Below, piece after piece: positions 1 through 8,454 of a DNA stretch of 30,140 nucleotides. The stretch comes from an uncultured Ruminococcus sp. Lineage in GTDB: Bacteria > Bacillota > Clostridia > Oscillospirales > Ruminococcaceae. Positions within the stretch are counted from its first letter, which is position 1; the number at the start of each line of letters is the position of its first letter. The notes under the pieces are model-generated. The model saw only the letters and a list, made by a program, of their open reading frames with translations. It had not been told where the DNA came from and did no database searches. The DNA is taken from positions 1-30,140 of the forward strand of contig UQEM01000012.1 in NCBI GenBank assembly GCA_900540005.1, in the 5' to 3' direction. The translations under genes were made by a program, and so were the position numbers.

Positions 1-222
1 GAAATTTTGCCGAAAAGATGCGTTGTTAGGCTTAGTGTCAACACGACCTAGTTTACAAATCCACCCGTCTTAGCAAATAGCAACAATTAATGCGCTGCCT
101 ATTTGTGCAGTCCTACAATCATAACAATTCTTATCGAAACAGTAGGATAAAATGCAGCAGTCACTGTCACCTTTCACAAATAAAAGCCCGACCCAATAAA
201 AATAATAAATTTTAATAAAGCA
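1..222. other. Intergenic DNA, no gene recognised
   Basis: No convincing gene was found before the first promoter. The only sizeable frame (70-270, minus strand, 66 codons) is Cys/Tyr-rich, has no ribosome binding site and runs into the promoter at 223-251, so it is not called. Two short inverted repeats that exclude each other are visible: CAAATAG (74-80) with CTATTTG (99-105), and ATTTGTG (101-107) with CACAAAT (175-181), the latter enclosing TCCTAC/GTAGGA (111-116/142-147). Their significance is unknown. The upstream neighbour lies outside the window. Confidence 0.5.
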
Positions 223-251
223 TTGACTTTTCGGGAGATTTGTAATATAAT
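223..251 (+). promoter_or_regulatory. Sigma-A-type promoter of the ABC exporter operon
   Basis: TTGACT at 223-228, a 17-bp spacer and TATAAT at 246-251. The -35 box has one mismatch and the -10 box is perfect. It sits 38 bp before the start codon of the ABC ATPase, giving a short leader that contains the AGAGGGGG ribosome binding site at 276-283. Confidence 0.85.
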
Positions 252-289
252 TATCCTGTAAAATATACATTTAAAAGAGGGGGATCTCA

Positions 290-1030
290 TTGGGAAACAT
301 TCTTGAAGTAAAGGAGCTTTCAAAGCAGTACACAAAGGTGCTCGCGGCGGATAAAGTCTCCTTTGAAATAGGTGAGGGCGAGATTTTCGCGCTCATCGGC
401 CCGAACGGTGCCGGAAAAACCACCACCATACGCATGATATCAACTCTGCTCACGCCTACTGCCGGAGACGCATTCGTGGCGGGATACAGCGTTGTAAAGC
501 AGCCTGCCAAGGTAAGGGAATGTATCACTTACCTGCCCGACGAGGCAGGAGCGTATAAGACCATGACGGGTATCAAGTACCTGCGCTTTATGGCAGGACT
601 TTTCGTCTCAGACCTCGACCGGCTCAATCAATGCGTTGACAGAGCCAAGGAGATATGCGGTCTCGGCGAAAGACTCAACGACAAGATAGGTACTTACAGC
701 CGCGGCATGATACGCAAGCTCCTGCTTGCAAGAGCCGTCATGACCAAGCCGAAACTCGCTATTCTTGACGAGCCTACAAGCGGACTTGACGTGCTAAACG
801 CTATCGAGATACGCAAAATAATAAAGAAACTCGCAAAGGAAGAACACATTTCCTTCCTGCTCTCCTCGCATAATATGCTCGAGATTGAGTTCGTTTCCGA
901 CCGCGTGGGCATTATCTCCAAGGGACACCTCATGGTAACAGGTCGGACAGACGAGCTGAAGGAACGCTACAACGCGGCTAACCTTGAGGAAGTTTTTGAA
1001 AGGGTGGTGATCGAGAATGAAGTTCATTAA
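290..1030 (+). CDS. ABC transporter ATP-binding protein, NatA/CcmA-like
   Basis: This is the cytoplasmic ATPase of an ABC-2 type exporter; it should hydrolyse ATP to drive the permease encoded next. The 246-residue length is normal for the family. Visible motifs are Walker A GPNGAGKTT at residues 37-45, an atypical signature YSRGM near 136-140 (NatA-type ATPases often have YSxGM instead of LSGGQ), Walker B LAILDEP at 156-162 followed by the D-loop SGLD, and the switch histidine in LSSHNM near 194. The start is a TTG at 290, chosen because AGAGGGGG lies seven bases upstream and there is no ATG in range. The 3' end overlaps the permease gene by 14 bp, which implies translational coupling. The family includes NatA sodium exporters and drug exporters, and the substrate cannot be told from sequence. 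Confidence 0.93.
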   Translation: MGNILEVKELSKQYTKVLAADKVSFEIGEGEIFALIGPNGAGKTTTIRMISTLLTPTAGDAFVAGYSVVKQPAKVRECITYLPDEAGAYKTMTGIKYLRFMAGLFVSDLDRLNQCVDRAKEICGLGERLNDKIGTYSRGMIRKLLLARAVMTKPKLAILDEPTSGLDVLNAIEIRKIIKKLAKEEHISFLLSSHNMLEIEFVSDRVGIISKGHLMVTGRTDELKERYNAANLEEVFERVVIENEVH

Positions 1031-2363
1031 CCTTTTGAAGAAAGAGCTTTCCGAACTCCTGACAGCGCAGATGCTCATGGGCATAGTGCTCATTTTTCTC
1101 GTTTTCATGTTCCTCGGCAGCTTCATGCAGGACGCTGTAAACGAGGAGGCAAAGGCTGTCACGGCAGGATACAGCAAAATGTGCATAAGCGACTGCGACT
1201 CTACGGACTTCACGCAGGATATGCTCGACTCGTTCAGGGACAAGGGCGTTAAGGTTTCCGCCTATGAGACCGAGGGTGACGATTACGCGAAGATACTCAG
1301 CGACAACAAGCTCAAAAGCATAATCATTATCCCCAAGGGATTCACGGCTGCGGTCGAAAACGGCGAAAAGCCCAACATCATCACAGCCTCACGAATGACA
1401 TCAGCCTCGTCAATGTCGCTCATGTCAACGGGAACGAGCGCGGCGTCCTCCATGATCGAAAATTACGTCAAGAACTACCTTGCGTCACAGGCGGGCATGG
1501 ACGAAAAGGCACTCGAAATCTTACAGGATCCGCTCACCATTACCGAAAATACCGTTGTTGACGACAAGTCCGCACAGACATCCGTCGATGTCGTTTCGGG
1601 CAAGCTGATGATACAGAACATGATACTTCCTATCATTGTTTTTGTGCTGATACTTCTCACTTCACAAATGCTCATTTCGGCTATCGCAAACGAGAAAATC
1701 GACAAAACGCTCGAAACGCTGCTTTCTGCACCTGTCTCGCGCGGAGCGGTGATAAGCGCGAAAATGCTCGCCGCTGCCATAATCGCTCTTATCAATGCGG
1801 CGGTATATATGCTCGGCTTCTCGAAATTTGTCGGCGGAGCTACGGAGTCGGTCACAAGCGAGATAACTTCTTCCATTGCAGGACAGTACCTCTCGGCTGA
1901 CGAAGCGATTACGCAGCTTGGACTGCGCCTCTCGGTCGGCGACTACTTCCTCGTGGGACTCCAGCTTTTCTTCACGATACTCATATGCCTTTCAATTTCG
2001 ATAATTCTCGGCGCTCTCGTAAACGATACAAAGAGTTCGCAGACAGTCCTCATGCCTATCATGATACTGGCAATGGTTCCCTACATGATCTCCATGCTCA
2101 AGGACGTTAATACACTGCCGACTGCGGCAAAGATAATCGTTTACGCGATACCGTTCACGCACACATTCTCGGCTATGTCAAATATCATGTTCGGCAATAC
2201 CGCGATCTTCTTCGGCGGTCTCGCCTATCAGGCGGCAGTTTTTGCGGTTTGTATGTTCTTTGCGCTGAAACTGTTCAAGTCCGATAAGATATTCACCATT
2301 TCGCTCAATCTCGGCTCAAAGTCGAGATTCAGAAAGAATTCAGGCTCGCAGAATGAAAATTAA
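1017..2363 (+). CDS. ABC-2 type permease, NatB-like
   Basis: This is the membrane partner of the preceding ATPase, 448 residues long. The topology seen is typical of the NatB/YhgE-like ABC-2 family: one N-terminal helix (about 18-36), a large polar domain of about 160 residues predicted to lie outside (Ser/Met-rich around 120-145), then about five helices in the C-terminal half starting near 200. The conserved ABC-2 stretch EKIDKTLETLLSAPVSR sits just after the second helix and contacts the ATPase in known homologues. The ATG at 1017 lies inside the ATPase gene. The tail is basic and polar. The transported substrate is unknown: NatAB exports sodium in Bacillus, but similar pairs export antibiotics or lipids. 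Confidence 0.9.
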   Translation: MKFINLLKKELSELLTAQMLMGIVLIFLVFMFLGSFMQDAVNEEAKAVTAGYSKMCISDCDSTDFTQDMLDSFRDKGVKVSAYETEGDDYAKILSDNKLKSIIIIPKGFTAAVENGEKPNIITASRMTSASSMSLMSTGTSAASSMIENYVKNYLASQAGMDEKALEILQDPLTITENTVVDDKSAQTSVDVVSGKLMIQNMILPIIVFVLILLTSQMLISAIANEKIDKTLETLLSAPVSRGAVISAKMLAAAIIALINAAVYMLGFSKFVGGATESVTSEITSSIAGQYLSADEAITQLGLRLSVGDYFLVGLQLFFTILICLSISIILGALVNDTKSSQTVLMPIMILAMVPYMISMLKDVNTLPTAAKIIVYAIPFTHTFSAMSNIMFGNTAIFFGGLAYQAAVFAVCMFFALKLFKSDKIFTISLNLGSKSRFRKNSGSQNEN

Positions 2364-2367
2364 AGCT

Positions 2368-2407
2368 TGTTCGCATAAAATACGCGTATTTCATTTTTAT
2401 GTGAACA
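2368..2407 (+). other. Inverted repeat with central AAATACGCGTATTT palindrome
   Basis: TGTTCGCATAAAA (2368-2380) pairs with TTTTATGTGAACA (2395-2407) with one G:U pair. The loop partly overlaps a perfect 14-bp palindrome at 2378-2391. It lies immediately after the permease stop codon and before the intrinsic terminator. No T-run follows it, so it is not itself a normal terminator. It could be a 3' stability hairpin or a protein-binding site. Confidence 0.5.
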
Positions 2408-2425
2408 CGATATAAGTCCTTTCCG

Positions 2426-2465
2426 ATACCGTCTCACGCATATCCTGCTGAGACGGTATTTTTTT
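2426..2465 (+). terminator. Intrinsic terminator of the ABC exporter operon
   Basis: ATACCGTCTCA (2426-2436) pairs perfectly with TGAGACGGTAT (2449-2459), with a small inner GCA/TGC stem, and is followed by an uninterrupted T-run to 2465. Confidence 0.92.
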
Positions 2466-2480
2466 GACCGCTCCTGCCGC

Positions 2481-2509
2481 TTGACATAAATTATAATGTA
2501 TTGTATAAT
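2481..2509 (+). promoter_or_regulatory. Full-consensus sigma-A promoter of the PP2C phosphatase gene
   Basis: TTGACA at 2481-2486, a 17-bp spacer and TATAAT at 2504-2509: both boxes match the consensus exactly. A second TATAAT at 2492-2497 is too close to the -35 box to be used with it. The start codon at 2540 is 30 bp downstream. Confidence 0.9.
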
Positions 2510-2539
2510 TATAGCGACAAATTATTCACGGAGGATATT

Positions 2540-3307
2540 ATGGAATATATTGTTGCCGCCGAAAGCGATATCGGCATTGCAAAGAGCGTGAATCAGGATA
2601 GTCTATGTGTAAAGGTGGCAGAGACCGAGCTTGGAAATGCCGCTTTATTGCTTATATGTGACGGAATGGGCGGTCTCGCAATGGGTGAACTTGCAAGCGC
2701 CGAGGTCGTGCAGAGTTTCTCGGAGTGGTTCGAGAACGATTTTCCAAAACATCTGCGCAGCTTCGACCGTGAGGACATTGCGCGGCAGGTCGCGGAACTG
2801 CTCAGTTCTCTCAACGAAAAACTCATCGCATACGGCGAGGCTAACCGCCTAACCATGGGAACTACTGCTACGGGAATGATTATTTTCAACCAGCAGTACC
2901 TCTCTTTCCACGTCGGCGATACAAGGATATACAAGGTCTCTCATCAGTTAAGCTGTCTTACCGAGGATCACACCTTTGTCAATCGGGAAGTGAAATTCGG
3001 GCGAATGACTCCCCAACAGGCTGAAAAAGATCCGCGCAGAAACGCTCTGACACAGTGCATAGGAGCGGCTGGCGGAGTTTCTCCGGACATCCACGCAGGA
3101 ACTATTGAGATCGGCGCTAATTACATGATCTGCTCCGACGGACTGAGACACCTCGTCAGCGACAAGGAGATTTTTGAGGGACTTTCGCCGCGGATCGTTA
3201 CCACCAAAACATCAATGCAGGCAAGACTGCGCGAGCTTATCGACTGTGTGAAAAGCCGCGGCGAACGCGACAATATTTCCGCTCTCGGATTCAGGGCGGA
3301 GCTTTGA
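2540..3307 (+). CDS. PP2C-family serine/threonine protein phosphatase
   Basis: A metal-dependent protein phosphatase (PPM/PP2C, PrpC/Stp type), 255 residues, which is the usual size for a stand-alone bacterial enzyme. It removes phosphate from Ser/Thr residues placed by Hanks-type kinases. Metal ligands are visible: D20 in NQDS, D41-G42 in CDGMGG, D200 in CSDGL and D244 in RDNIS; HVGDTRIY (124-131) and LTEDHTF (140-146) are also family motifs. The Arg that normally precedes N(E/Q)D by three residues and binds phosphate is Lys15 here. The ATG at 2540 follows GGAGGA at 2530-2535. A longer TTG start at 2501 is rejected because it lies in the promoter -10 region. No kinase gene is in the window; the next gene encodes a small membrane protein whose ribosome binding site overlaps this gene's end. 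Confidence 0.95.
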   Translation: MEYIVAAESDIGIAKSVNQDSLCVKVAETELGNAALLLICDGMGGLAMGELASAEVVQSFSEWFENDFPKHLRSFDREDIARQVAELLSSLNEKLIAYGEANRLTMGTTATGMIIFNQQYLSFHVGDTRIYKVSHQLSCLTEDHTFVNREVKFGRMTPQQAEKDPRRNALTQCIGAAGGVSPDIHAGTIEIGANYMICSDGLRHLVSDKEIFEGLSPRIVTTKTSMQARLRELIDCVKSRGERDNISALGFRAEL

Positions 3308-3324
3308 GCAAAGGAGTCTATGGC

Positions 3325-3549
3325 ATGACAACACCCGAAATTCTCATAATAGCCGCAGCCGTTGCGCTGTTCGCTGTGATAAACGTAATCATGTGGAGCG
3401 TTATCACGAAAAAGAATAAAAAAACACAGGCAGCTCCACCGCCTACTGCCGCTGTGCAAAAGGCACAGATCAAGGGGGAGCAGCCGCCCGTGAAATTCAA
3501 CATTGTTGAAAACATTATTATCGTCAGCACAGACCAGCGCATAAAGTAA
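3325..3549 (+). CDS. Small single-pass membrane protein of unknown function
   Basis: A 74-residue protein that I do not assign to a known family. It has one hydrophobic helix at about residues 5-28 (PEILIIAAAVALFAVINVIM), a short basic stretch (KKNKK), an Ala/Pro-rich linker, and a C-terminal segment VKFNIVENIIIVSTDQRIK that looks structured rather than random. The ATG at 3325 is preceded by AAGGAG at 3311-3316. A TTG at 3304 in the same frame would overlap the phosphatase stop and has no ribosome binding site. It is 17 bp after the phosphatase gene and shares its promoter and terminator, so it may anchor or modulate that enzyme; that is inference. Confidence 0.8.
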   Translation: MTTPEILIIAAAVALFAVINVIMWSVITKKNKKTQAAPPPTAAVQKAQIKGEQPPVKFNIVENIIIVSTDQRIK

Positions 3550-3574
3550 AAGGACGCTCTTAAAGCGTCCTTTT
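3548..3574 (+). terminator. Terminator after the phosphatase operon
   Basis: AAAAGGACGCT (3548-3558) and AGCGTCCTTTT (3564-3574) form an 11-bp stem with a five-base loop, beginning inside the stop codon. T-rich sequence follows on both strands. It is nearly identical to the palindrome at 3786-3813. Confidence 0.85.
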
Positions 3575-3601
3575 ATTTTGCCAAAAAATAGTTTTTATAA
3601 A

Positions 3602-3765
3602 GGAACGCCCTCCCTTGCAGGGCGTTCCCTCTTCAAAAACAGTCCACCGGACTGTTTTTGAATTCACCCTTTGCGGAGCGCTTGAAGGCAATTTGCGGGG
3701 CGTTGCCCCACACCCCAACAAAGGCTCTGCCTTTGGAATCCGCTAAAGGGTTATCAACCCTTTAG
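3602..3765. repeat. Array of five tandem hairpins, probably a dispersed intergenic repeat
   Basis: Five consecutive near-perfect hairpins fill this gene-free stretch: GGAACGCCCT/AGGGCGTTCC (3602-3611/3619-3628), CAAAAACAGTCC/GGACTGTTTTTG (3634-3645/3649-3660), GGGGC/GCCCC (3697-3701/3705-3709), CAAAGGC/GCCTTTG (3719-3725/3729-3735) and CTAAAGGGTT/AACCCTTTAG (3743-3752/3756-3765). The density of short-loop hairpins with no coding frame suggests a REP-like element. The second hairpin ends in a T-run and could terminate transcription. Confidence 0.75.
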
Positions 3766-3785
3766 AATCCCATTATTAGTTAATT

Positions 3786-3813
3786 AAAAAGGACGCTTTA
3801 AAGCGTCCTTTTT
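3786..3813 (-). terminator. Terminator after secDF
   Basis: A perfect 28-bp palindrome (AAAAAGGACGC at 3786-3796 mirrored by GCGTCCTTTTT at 3803-3813) ending one base before the secF stop codon at 3815. The A/T runs on both sides make it bidirectional. Apart from one missing base in the centre it copies the terminator at 3548-3574. Confidence 0.88.
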
Positions 3814-3814
3814 G

Positions 3815-4792
3815 TTACTTTGATGATTTCTTTGCCTGCTTGTTCTTCCACCAGGACCATGTTACAGGAGCAACAAAGAGTGATGAGTAAGTACCCGAAA
3901 TGAGACCGAACATAAGCGGTACAGAGAAACTGAGAAGTGAATCATAGCCCTTAATGAGAACTACGATAGTAACTATAAGCATTGTGCTGATAGTAGTGAT
4001 AGATGTTCTTATGGAACGTGTAAGCGACTGTGTGCACGAAACATTGATAAGCTCGTCAAGTGAAGCCTTGGGCATGAGCTTGCGGTCCTCTCTTATTCTG
4101 TCGTAAATTACGATAGTGTTGTTTATGGAGTAACCAAGGATCGTAAGAATTACAGCAACAAGGTTTGAGTTGAACTCAAAGCCGAACAGGATAGTAACTG
4201 TAACTGCCACAAGTATATCGTGGAGAAGTGCAAATACCGAGCACACACCTGCCGACCAGCCGCCGATGTTTCTGAATCTTATTGCGATATAAATGATAAC
4301 CACTATCGCTGCAAAGATAACTGCAACGAGACACTTGAGCAGGAACTCACGGCCTGATGTGGGCGCTACGTCATTTGAATCGTAGAGAGCAAAGTCATTG
4401 TCTGCGAAATTCTCGCGGAGAGCATTGGTAAGCTCTGTCTGTCTGTCAGCGGTAAGTCCCTCATTTGATGTGAATGAAATGGTTATCTGCTTTGCGTCGG
4501 AGTCAAGGCTCTCACCAGTCCTTACAGTAATGGAAGTGTTTACGATGTTCTTTACTGTGTCGGAAACCGCCTTTGTATCAACATCTCCCTGATATGTGTA
4601 GGAAATGATCGTACCGCCCTTGAACTCGATAGCGAGGTCAACGCCTCTTGCGATTATGCCTATGACAAGCGCAGCGAGGACACCGATAAGGATACCGAGT
4701 ATCACTTTCTTCTTAGCGCAGAAGTCATACACCTTTTTTACATTAGCTGTTTCAGCGGAAGCTGTCTGAGCCTGAGTATTCTTTTTGCTCAT
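3815..4792 (-). CDS. secF: Protein translocase subunit SecF
   Basis: SecF works with SecD to pull exported proteins out of the SecYEG channel using the ion gradient. The protein has 325 residues. The family marker FKGGT follows the first helix (about 29-48) at residues 57-61, then a periplasmic-side domain to about 148, then five C-terminal helices. The conserved GYSINNTIVIYDRIRE at 220-235 is the SecF D4 motif, with the Asp and Arg thought to take part in ion movement. A basic tail ends the protein. The ATG overlaps the secD stop codon by four bases (ATGA), with GGAGGTGAAG just upstream. Ruminococcus-type bacteria often have SecD and SecF as separate proteins, whereas Bacillus has a fused SecDF. 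Confidence 0.96.
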   Translation of the reverse strand: MSKKNTQAQTASAETANVKKVYDFCAKKKVILGILIGVLAALVIGIIARGVDLAIEFKGGTIISYTYQGDVDTKAVSDTVKNIVNTSITVRTGESLDSDAKQITISFTSNEGLTADRQTELTNALRENFADNDFALYDSNDVAPTSGREFLLKCLVAVIFAAIVVIIYIAIRFRNIGGWSAGVCSVFALLHDILVAVTVTILFGFEFNSNLVAVILTILGYSINNTIVIYDRIREDRKLMPKASLDELINVSCTQSLTRSIRTSITTISTMLIVTIVVLIKGYDSLLSFSVPLMFGLISGTYSSLFVAPVTWSWWKNKQAKKSSK

Positions 4793-6207
4793 TTCTCTTC
4801 ACCTCCGTAAAGCTTTCTGTTTTTAAAGCACTTAAACTTCGAAAGTGAAGTTACCATGAGTCTTGATGCAAATACGCCGAAGATGAAGTTGCAGATAACG
4901 CCGACAAGAAGTGTATAGCCGAACGAATATACAACGCCTTCAGCCGTTGCGCCGAATGCACGGAACACTGTGCTGTTGAGTATCTTTGAGAAGAAACTTG
5001 TGGGAACGCCGAATGCGCCCATGAGAATGATCGCGATGATAACGTTTGTGATATTTCCGTCGAGGATAGCGGCAAACGCTCTCTTGTAGGCGATCTTTAT
5101 AGCGGAATCAAGCGACTTGCCCGAGTGGAGCTCCTCCTTGATCCTTTCGCCTGTGATGATATTTGCGTCAACGCCCATACCAACGGCAAGGATAATACCT
5201 GCGATACCGGGGATAGTGAGAGTTGAACCGTTGCGGAAGCCGAACCAGCCTGAAATAGCTGCGATACTTCCTGCTACCTGACCGATAAGCGCGATCACTG
5301 CGACAAATCCGGGCAGGCGGTAAAGAACTACCATGTATACTGCGATAAGTGCGAACGCGATAGCTGCCGCAAGGAGAATAGCATCGAGCGAACCTTCACC
5401 CATTGTAGGCGAGATTGTCTTGAAGCTGGAAGTCTCCATTTTAAAAGGAAGTGCGCCGGAATTTATCTGATCGGCAAGCTTCTTTGCGGAATCCGCATCA
5501 AAATTACCTGTGATGACCGCGCTGCCGTCTGTGATAGCAGTATTTACGGAAGGAGCGGAGATCATTGTGTTATCCATCCAGATCGAGATCGGAGTGCTTG
5601 TTCCGGCAAGTCTTGAAGTTGCCTCAGCGAATTTTGAAACACCATCGGTATTAAGCTCAAGGGCAACAACGTATTCGAGTTTGCCCTGCTCGCTGTCACT
5701 CTGACGGTACTGAGCCTCTGCGGACTTGATATCCGAGCCTTCGAGGACTATATTGCCTGTAGGAGCTGTAATGTTTCCCTCTTCATCGGTGTCGGCGTCA
5801 GTGCCTTCGCGGAAGGTAAGCTGAGCCATTTCGCCAAGCTCCTTAACAGCAGCCTCGGGGTCAAAGTCGGTCTCGCCGACCTGCCATGGGAAACGAACGA
5901 TGATTCTGTCGCTTTTTTCGTCGCTGTAAACCTCATTATCGGTGATACCAAGAGAAGAAAGTCTTGTCTTGATAACTTCGGTAGCCGCGTCGAGCTGTGC
6001 CTCTGTGGCATCATAGCCCTCCTCGGGAGAGAAAGTAACGTCAACACCGCCCTTGATGTCGATACCAAGGCGGATATCATCGACGCCCTTGATAAGGGTC
6101 GTCCTCTTATCGGCAAAGAGCTTGTCCACGCCGAAGATCGAGGAAACAGCAAACAGCGCGATGAAAATAACGACAATAAAGAAAGTGGATTTGCCGGTCT
6201 TTTTCAC
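4789..6207 (-). CDS. secD: Protein translocase subunit SecD
   Basis: SecD is the larger half of the SecDF export motor. With the start used here it has 472 residues: first helix 8-26, then GIDIKGGVDVTF (about 48-59), a large external domain with the KTRLSSLGITDNEVY motif, and C-terminal helices carrying GMGVDANIITGERIKEE, the SecD D4-type motif. The start is the GTG at 6207, because AGGAGG (6215-6220) lies seven bases before it. An ATG at 6213 is only one base from AGGAGG, and a GTG at 6258 would add 17 residues with no ribosome binding site. secF follows with a four-base overlap, and a promoter lies at 6305-6333. Confidence 0.95.
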   Translation of the reverse strand: MKKTGKSTFFIVVIFIALFAVSSIFGVDKLFADKRTTLIKGVDDIRLGIDIKGGVDVTFSPEEGYDATEAQLDAATEVIKTRLSSLGITDNEVYSDEKSDRIIVRFPWQVGETDFDPEAAVKELGEMAQLTFREGTDADTDEEGNITAPTGNIVLEGSDIKSAEAQYRQSDSEQGKLEYVVALELNTDGVSKFAEATSRLAGTSTPISIWMDNTMISAPSVNTAITDGSAVITGNFDADSAKKLADQINSGALPFKMETSSFKTISPTMGEGSLDAILLAAAIAFALIAVYMVVLYRLPGFVAVIALIGQVAGSIAAISGWFGFRNGSTLTIPGIAGIILAVGMGVDANIITGERIKEELHSGKSLDSAIKIAYKRAFAAILDGNITNVIIAIILMGAFGVPTSFFSKILNSTVFRAFGATAEGVVYSFGYTLLVGVICNFIFGVFASRLMVTSLSKFKCFKNRKLYGGEEK

Positions 6208-6304
6208 GGTCATGCCTCCTAATCGGTAAGGTCCGCGGAAGAATTTCTGTATGTACACAGCGAAAGCGAACCCCTGTTATTCTGTCTCTATGACAATTAC
6301 ATTT

Positions 6305-6333
6305 ATTTTACTACATTTTTTATAAAAAGTCAA
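6305..6333 (-). promoter_or_regulatory. Sigma-A-type promoter of secDF
   Basis: Read on the minus strand: TTGACT (6333-6328), a 17-bp spacer and TAAAAT (6310-6305). It is about 100 bp before the secD GTG. Confidence 0.8.
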
Positions 6334-6427
6334 GTAAACGGACAATAAATATTAACATTTCAAAATTATGCACAATTCATGCGGTTGAATTTTGTACTTA
6401 TAGCAATGCGGCATAATATGGCAATAG

Positions 6428-6456
6428 CAATACCGCACAGAGTTTGTGCGGTATTG
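6428..6456. repeat. Inverted repeat of the CAATACCGCACA family
   Basis: CAATACCGCACA (6428-6439) and TGTGCGGTATTG (6445-6456) form a perfect 12-bp stem with a five-base loop. Related sequence occurs at 20593-20641, 27152-27244 and 30090-30123, always between genes. It lies downstream of atpC and may double as part of its 3' end. Confidence 0.75.
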
Positions 6457-6530
6457 GCTGAATAATAAATTTTAACAATGCGTCAGCGCGGCAGAATCCG
6501 CGCGTGTACACTTGTGAAAACGGTTCATTA

Positions 6531-6941
6531 TTACTTGAAATGTTTCTGCGATACTTTGAGTCGGTTGATAGCGCGGTTAAGAGCTGCCTGCGTCATGTAG
6601 TACTCCTGAATGCTCTGCTTCTGGCGGAGCATTTCCTCGGCACGCTCGCGAGCCTCCTCGGCGCGCTTTATGTCGATCTCCTCGGGAAGTTCGCAGGTAT
6701 CGGCGAGAATGATCGAACTCTCGGGCATTACCTGTATAAAGCCCTCGGAGATCGCGGCATAGTGCCACTCACCGTCAACCATGTATTTCAGCTCGCCCGT
6801 CGGGAGCGAGGTTACGAGCGGCTCATGACCGTAGAGAATTCCGAGAAGTCCGTCAATCGCCGTGATGACAAGGTGCTCGCAGTCTCCCTCGTAGAAAACG
6901 CGGTCTGTCGCGATTATTTCAAGATGAAACTTTTTAGCCAT
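6531..6941 (-). CDS. atpC: ATP synthase epsilon subunit
   Basis: Epsilon is part of the central stalk of the F1 motor and regulates ATP hydrolysis. The 136-residue length is typical. The N-terminal beta-sandwich is recognisable (FHLEIIATDRVFYEGDCE, then GLLGILYGHEPLVTSLPTGEL), followed by the C-terminal helical hairpin with the RAEEARERAEE run near 93-104. The start ATG at 6941 has AGGAGGG upstream. It is the last gene of the atp operon, 31 bp after atpD. Confidence 0.96.
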   Translation of the reverse strand: MAKKFHLEIIATDRVFYEGDCEHLVITAIDGLLGILYGHEPLVTSLPTGELKYMVDGEWHYAAISEGFIQVMPESSIILADTCELPEEIDIKRAEEARERAEEMLRQKQSIQEYYMTQAALNRAINRLKVSQKHFK

Positions 6942-6972
6942 GAAGTCCCTCCTAAATCCTGTTTATATCAGG

Positions 6973-8454
<1,482 letters not shown>

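Larger units (their letters stand above)
6208..6530. other. Gene-free region between atpC and secD
   Basis: This 323-bp stretch holds the secD ribosome binding site and promoter, then AT-rich DNA, then the inverted-repeat element at 6428-6456 and a second GC-rich hairpin GCGCGG/CCGCGC at 6486-6503 with a six-base loop. One of these two hairpins probably ends the ATP synthase transcript, although neither has a clean T-run on the minus strand. The 15-mer AATAATAAATTTTAA at 6461-6475 also occurs at 201-215. Confidence 0.7.

Noticed and set aside
70..270. 66-codon open frame on the minus strand
   Set aside because: It overlaps the promoter at 223-251, has no ribosome binding site and shows no recognisable domain.
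2501..2539. Upstream TTG start for the phosphatase
   Set aside because: The codon lies within the promoter spacer and -10 region; GGAGGA and ATG at 2540 are far better.
3548..3813. CRISPR array or tRNA cluster in the hairpin region
   Set aside because: The hairpins differ from one another, with no constant repeat and spacer length and no tRNA cloverleaf.
6208..6258. Longer SecD start at GTG 6258 or ATG 6213
   Set aside because: The first has no ribosome binding site; the second is only one base from AGGAGG, whereas GTG 6207 has ideal spacing.
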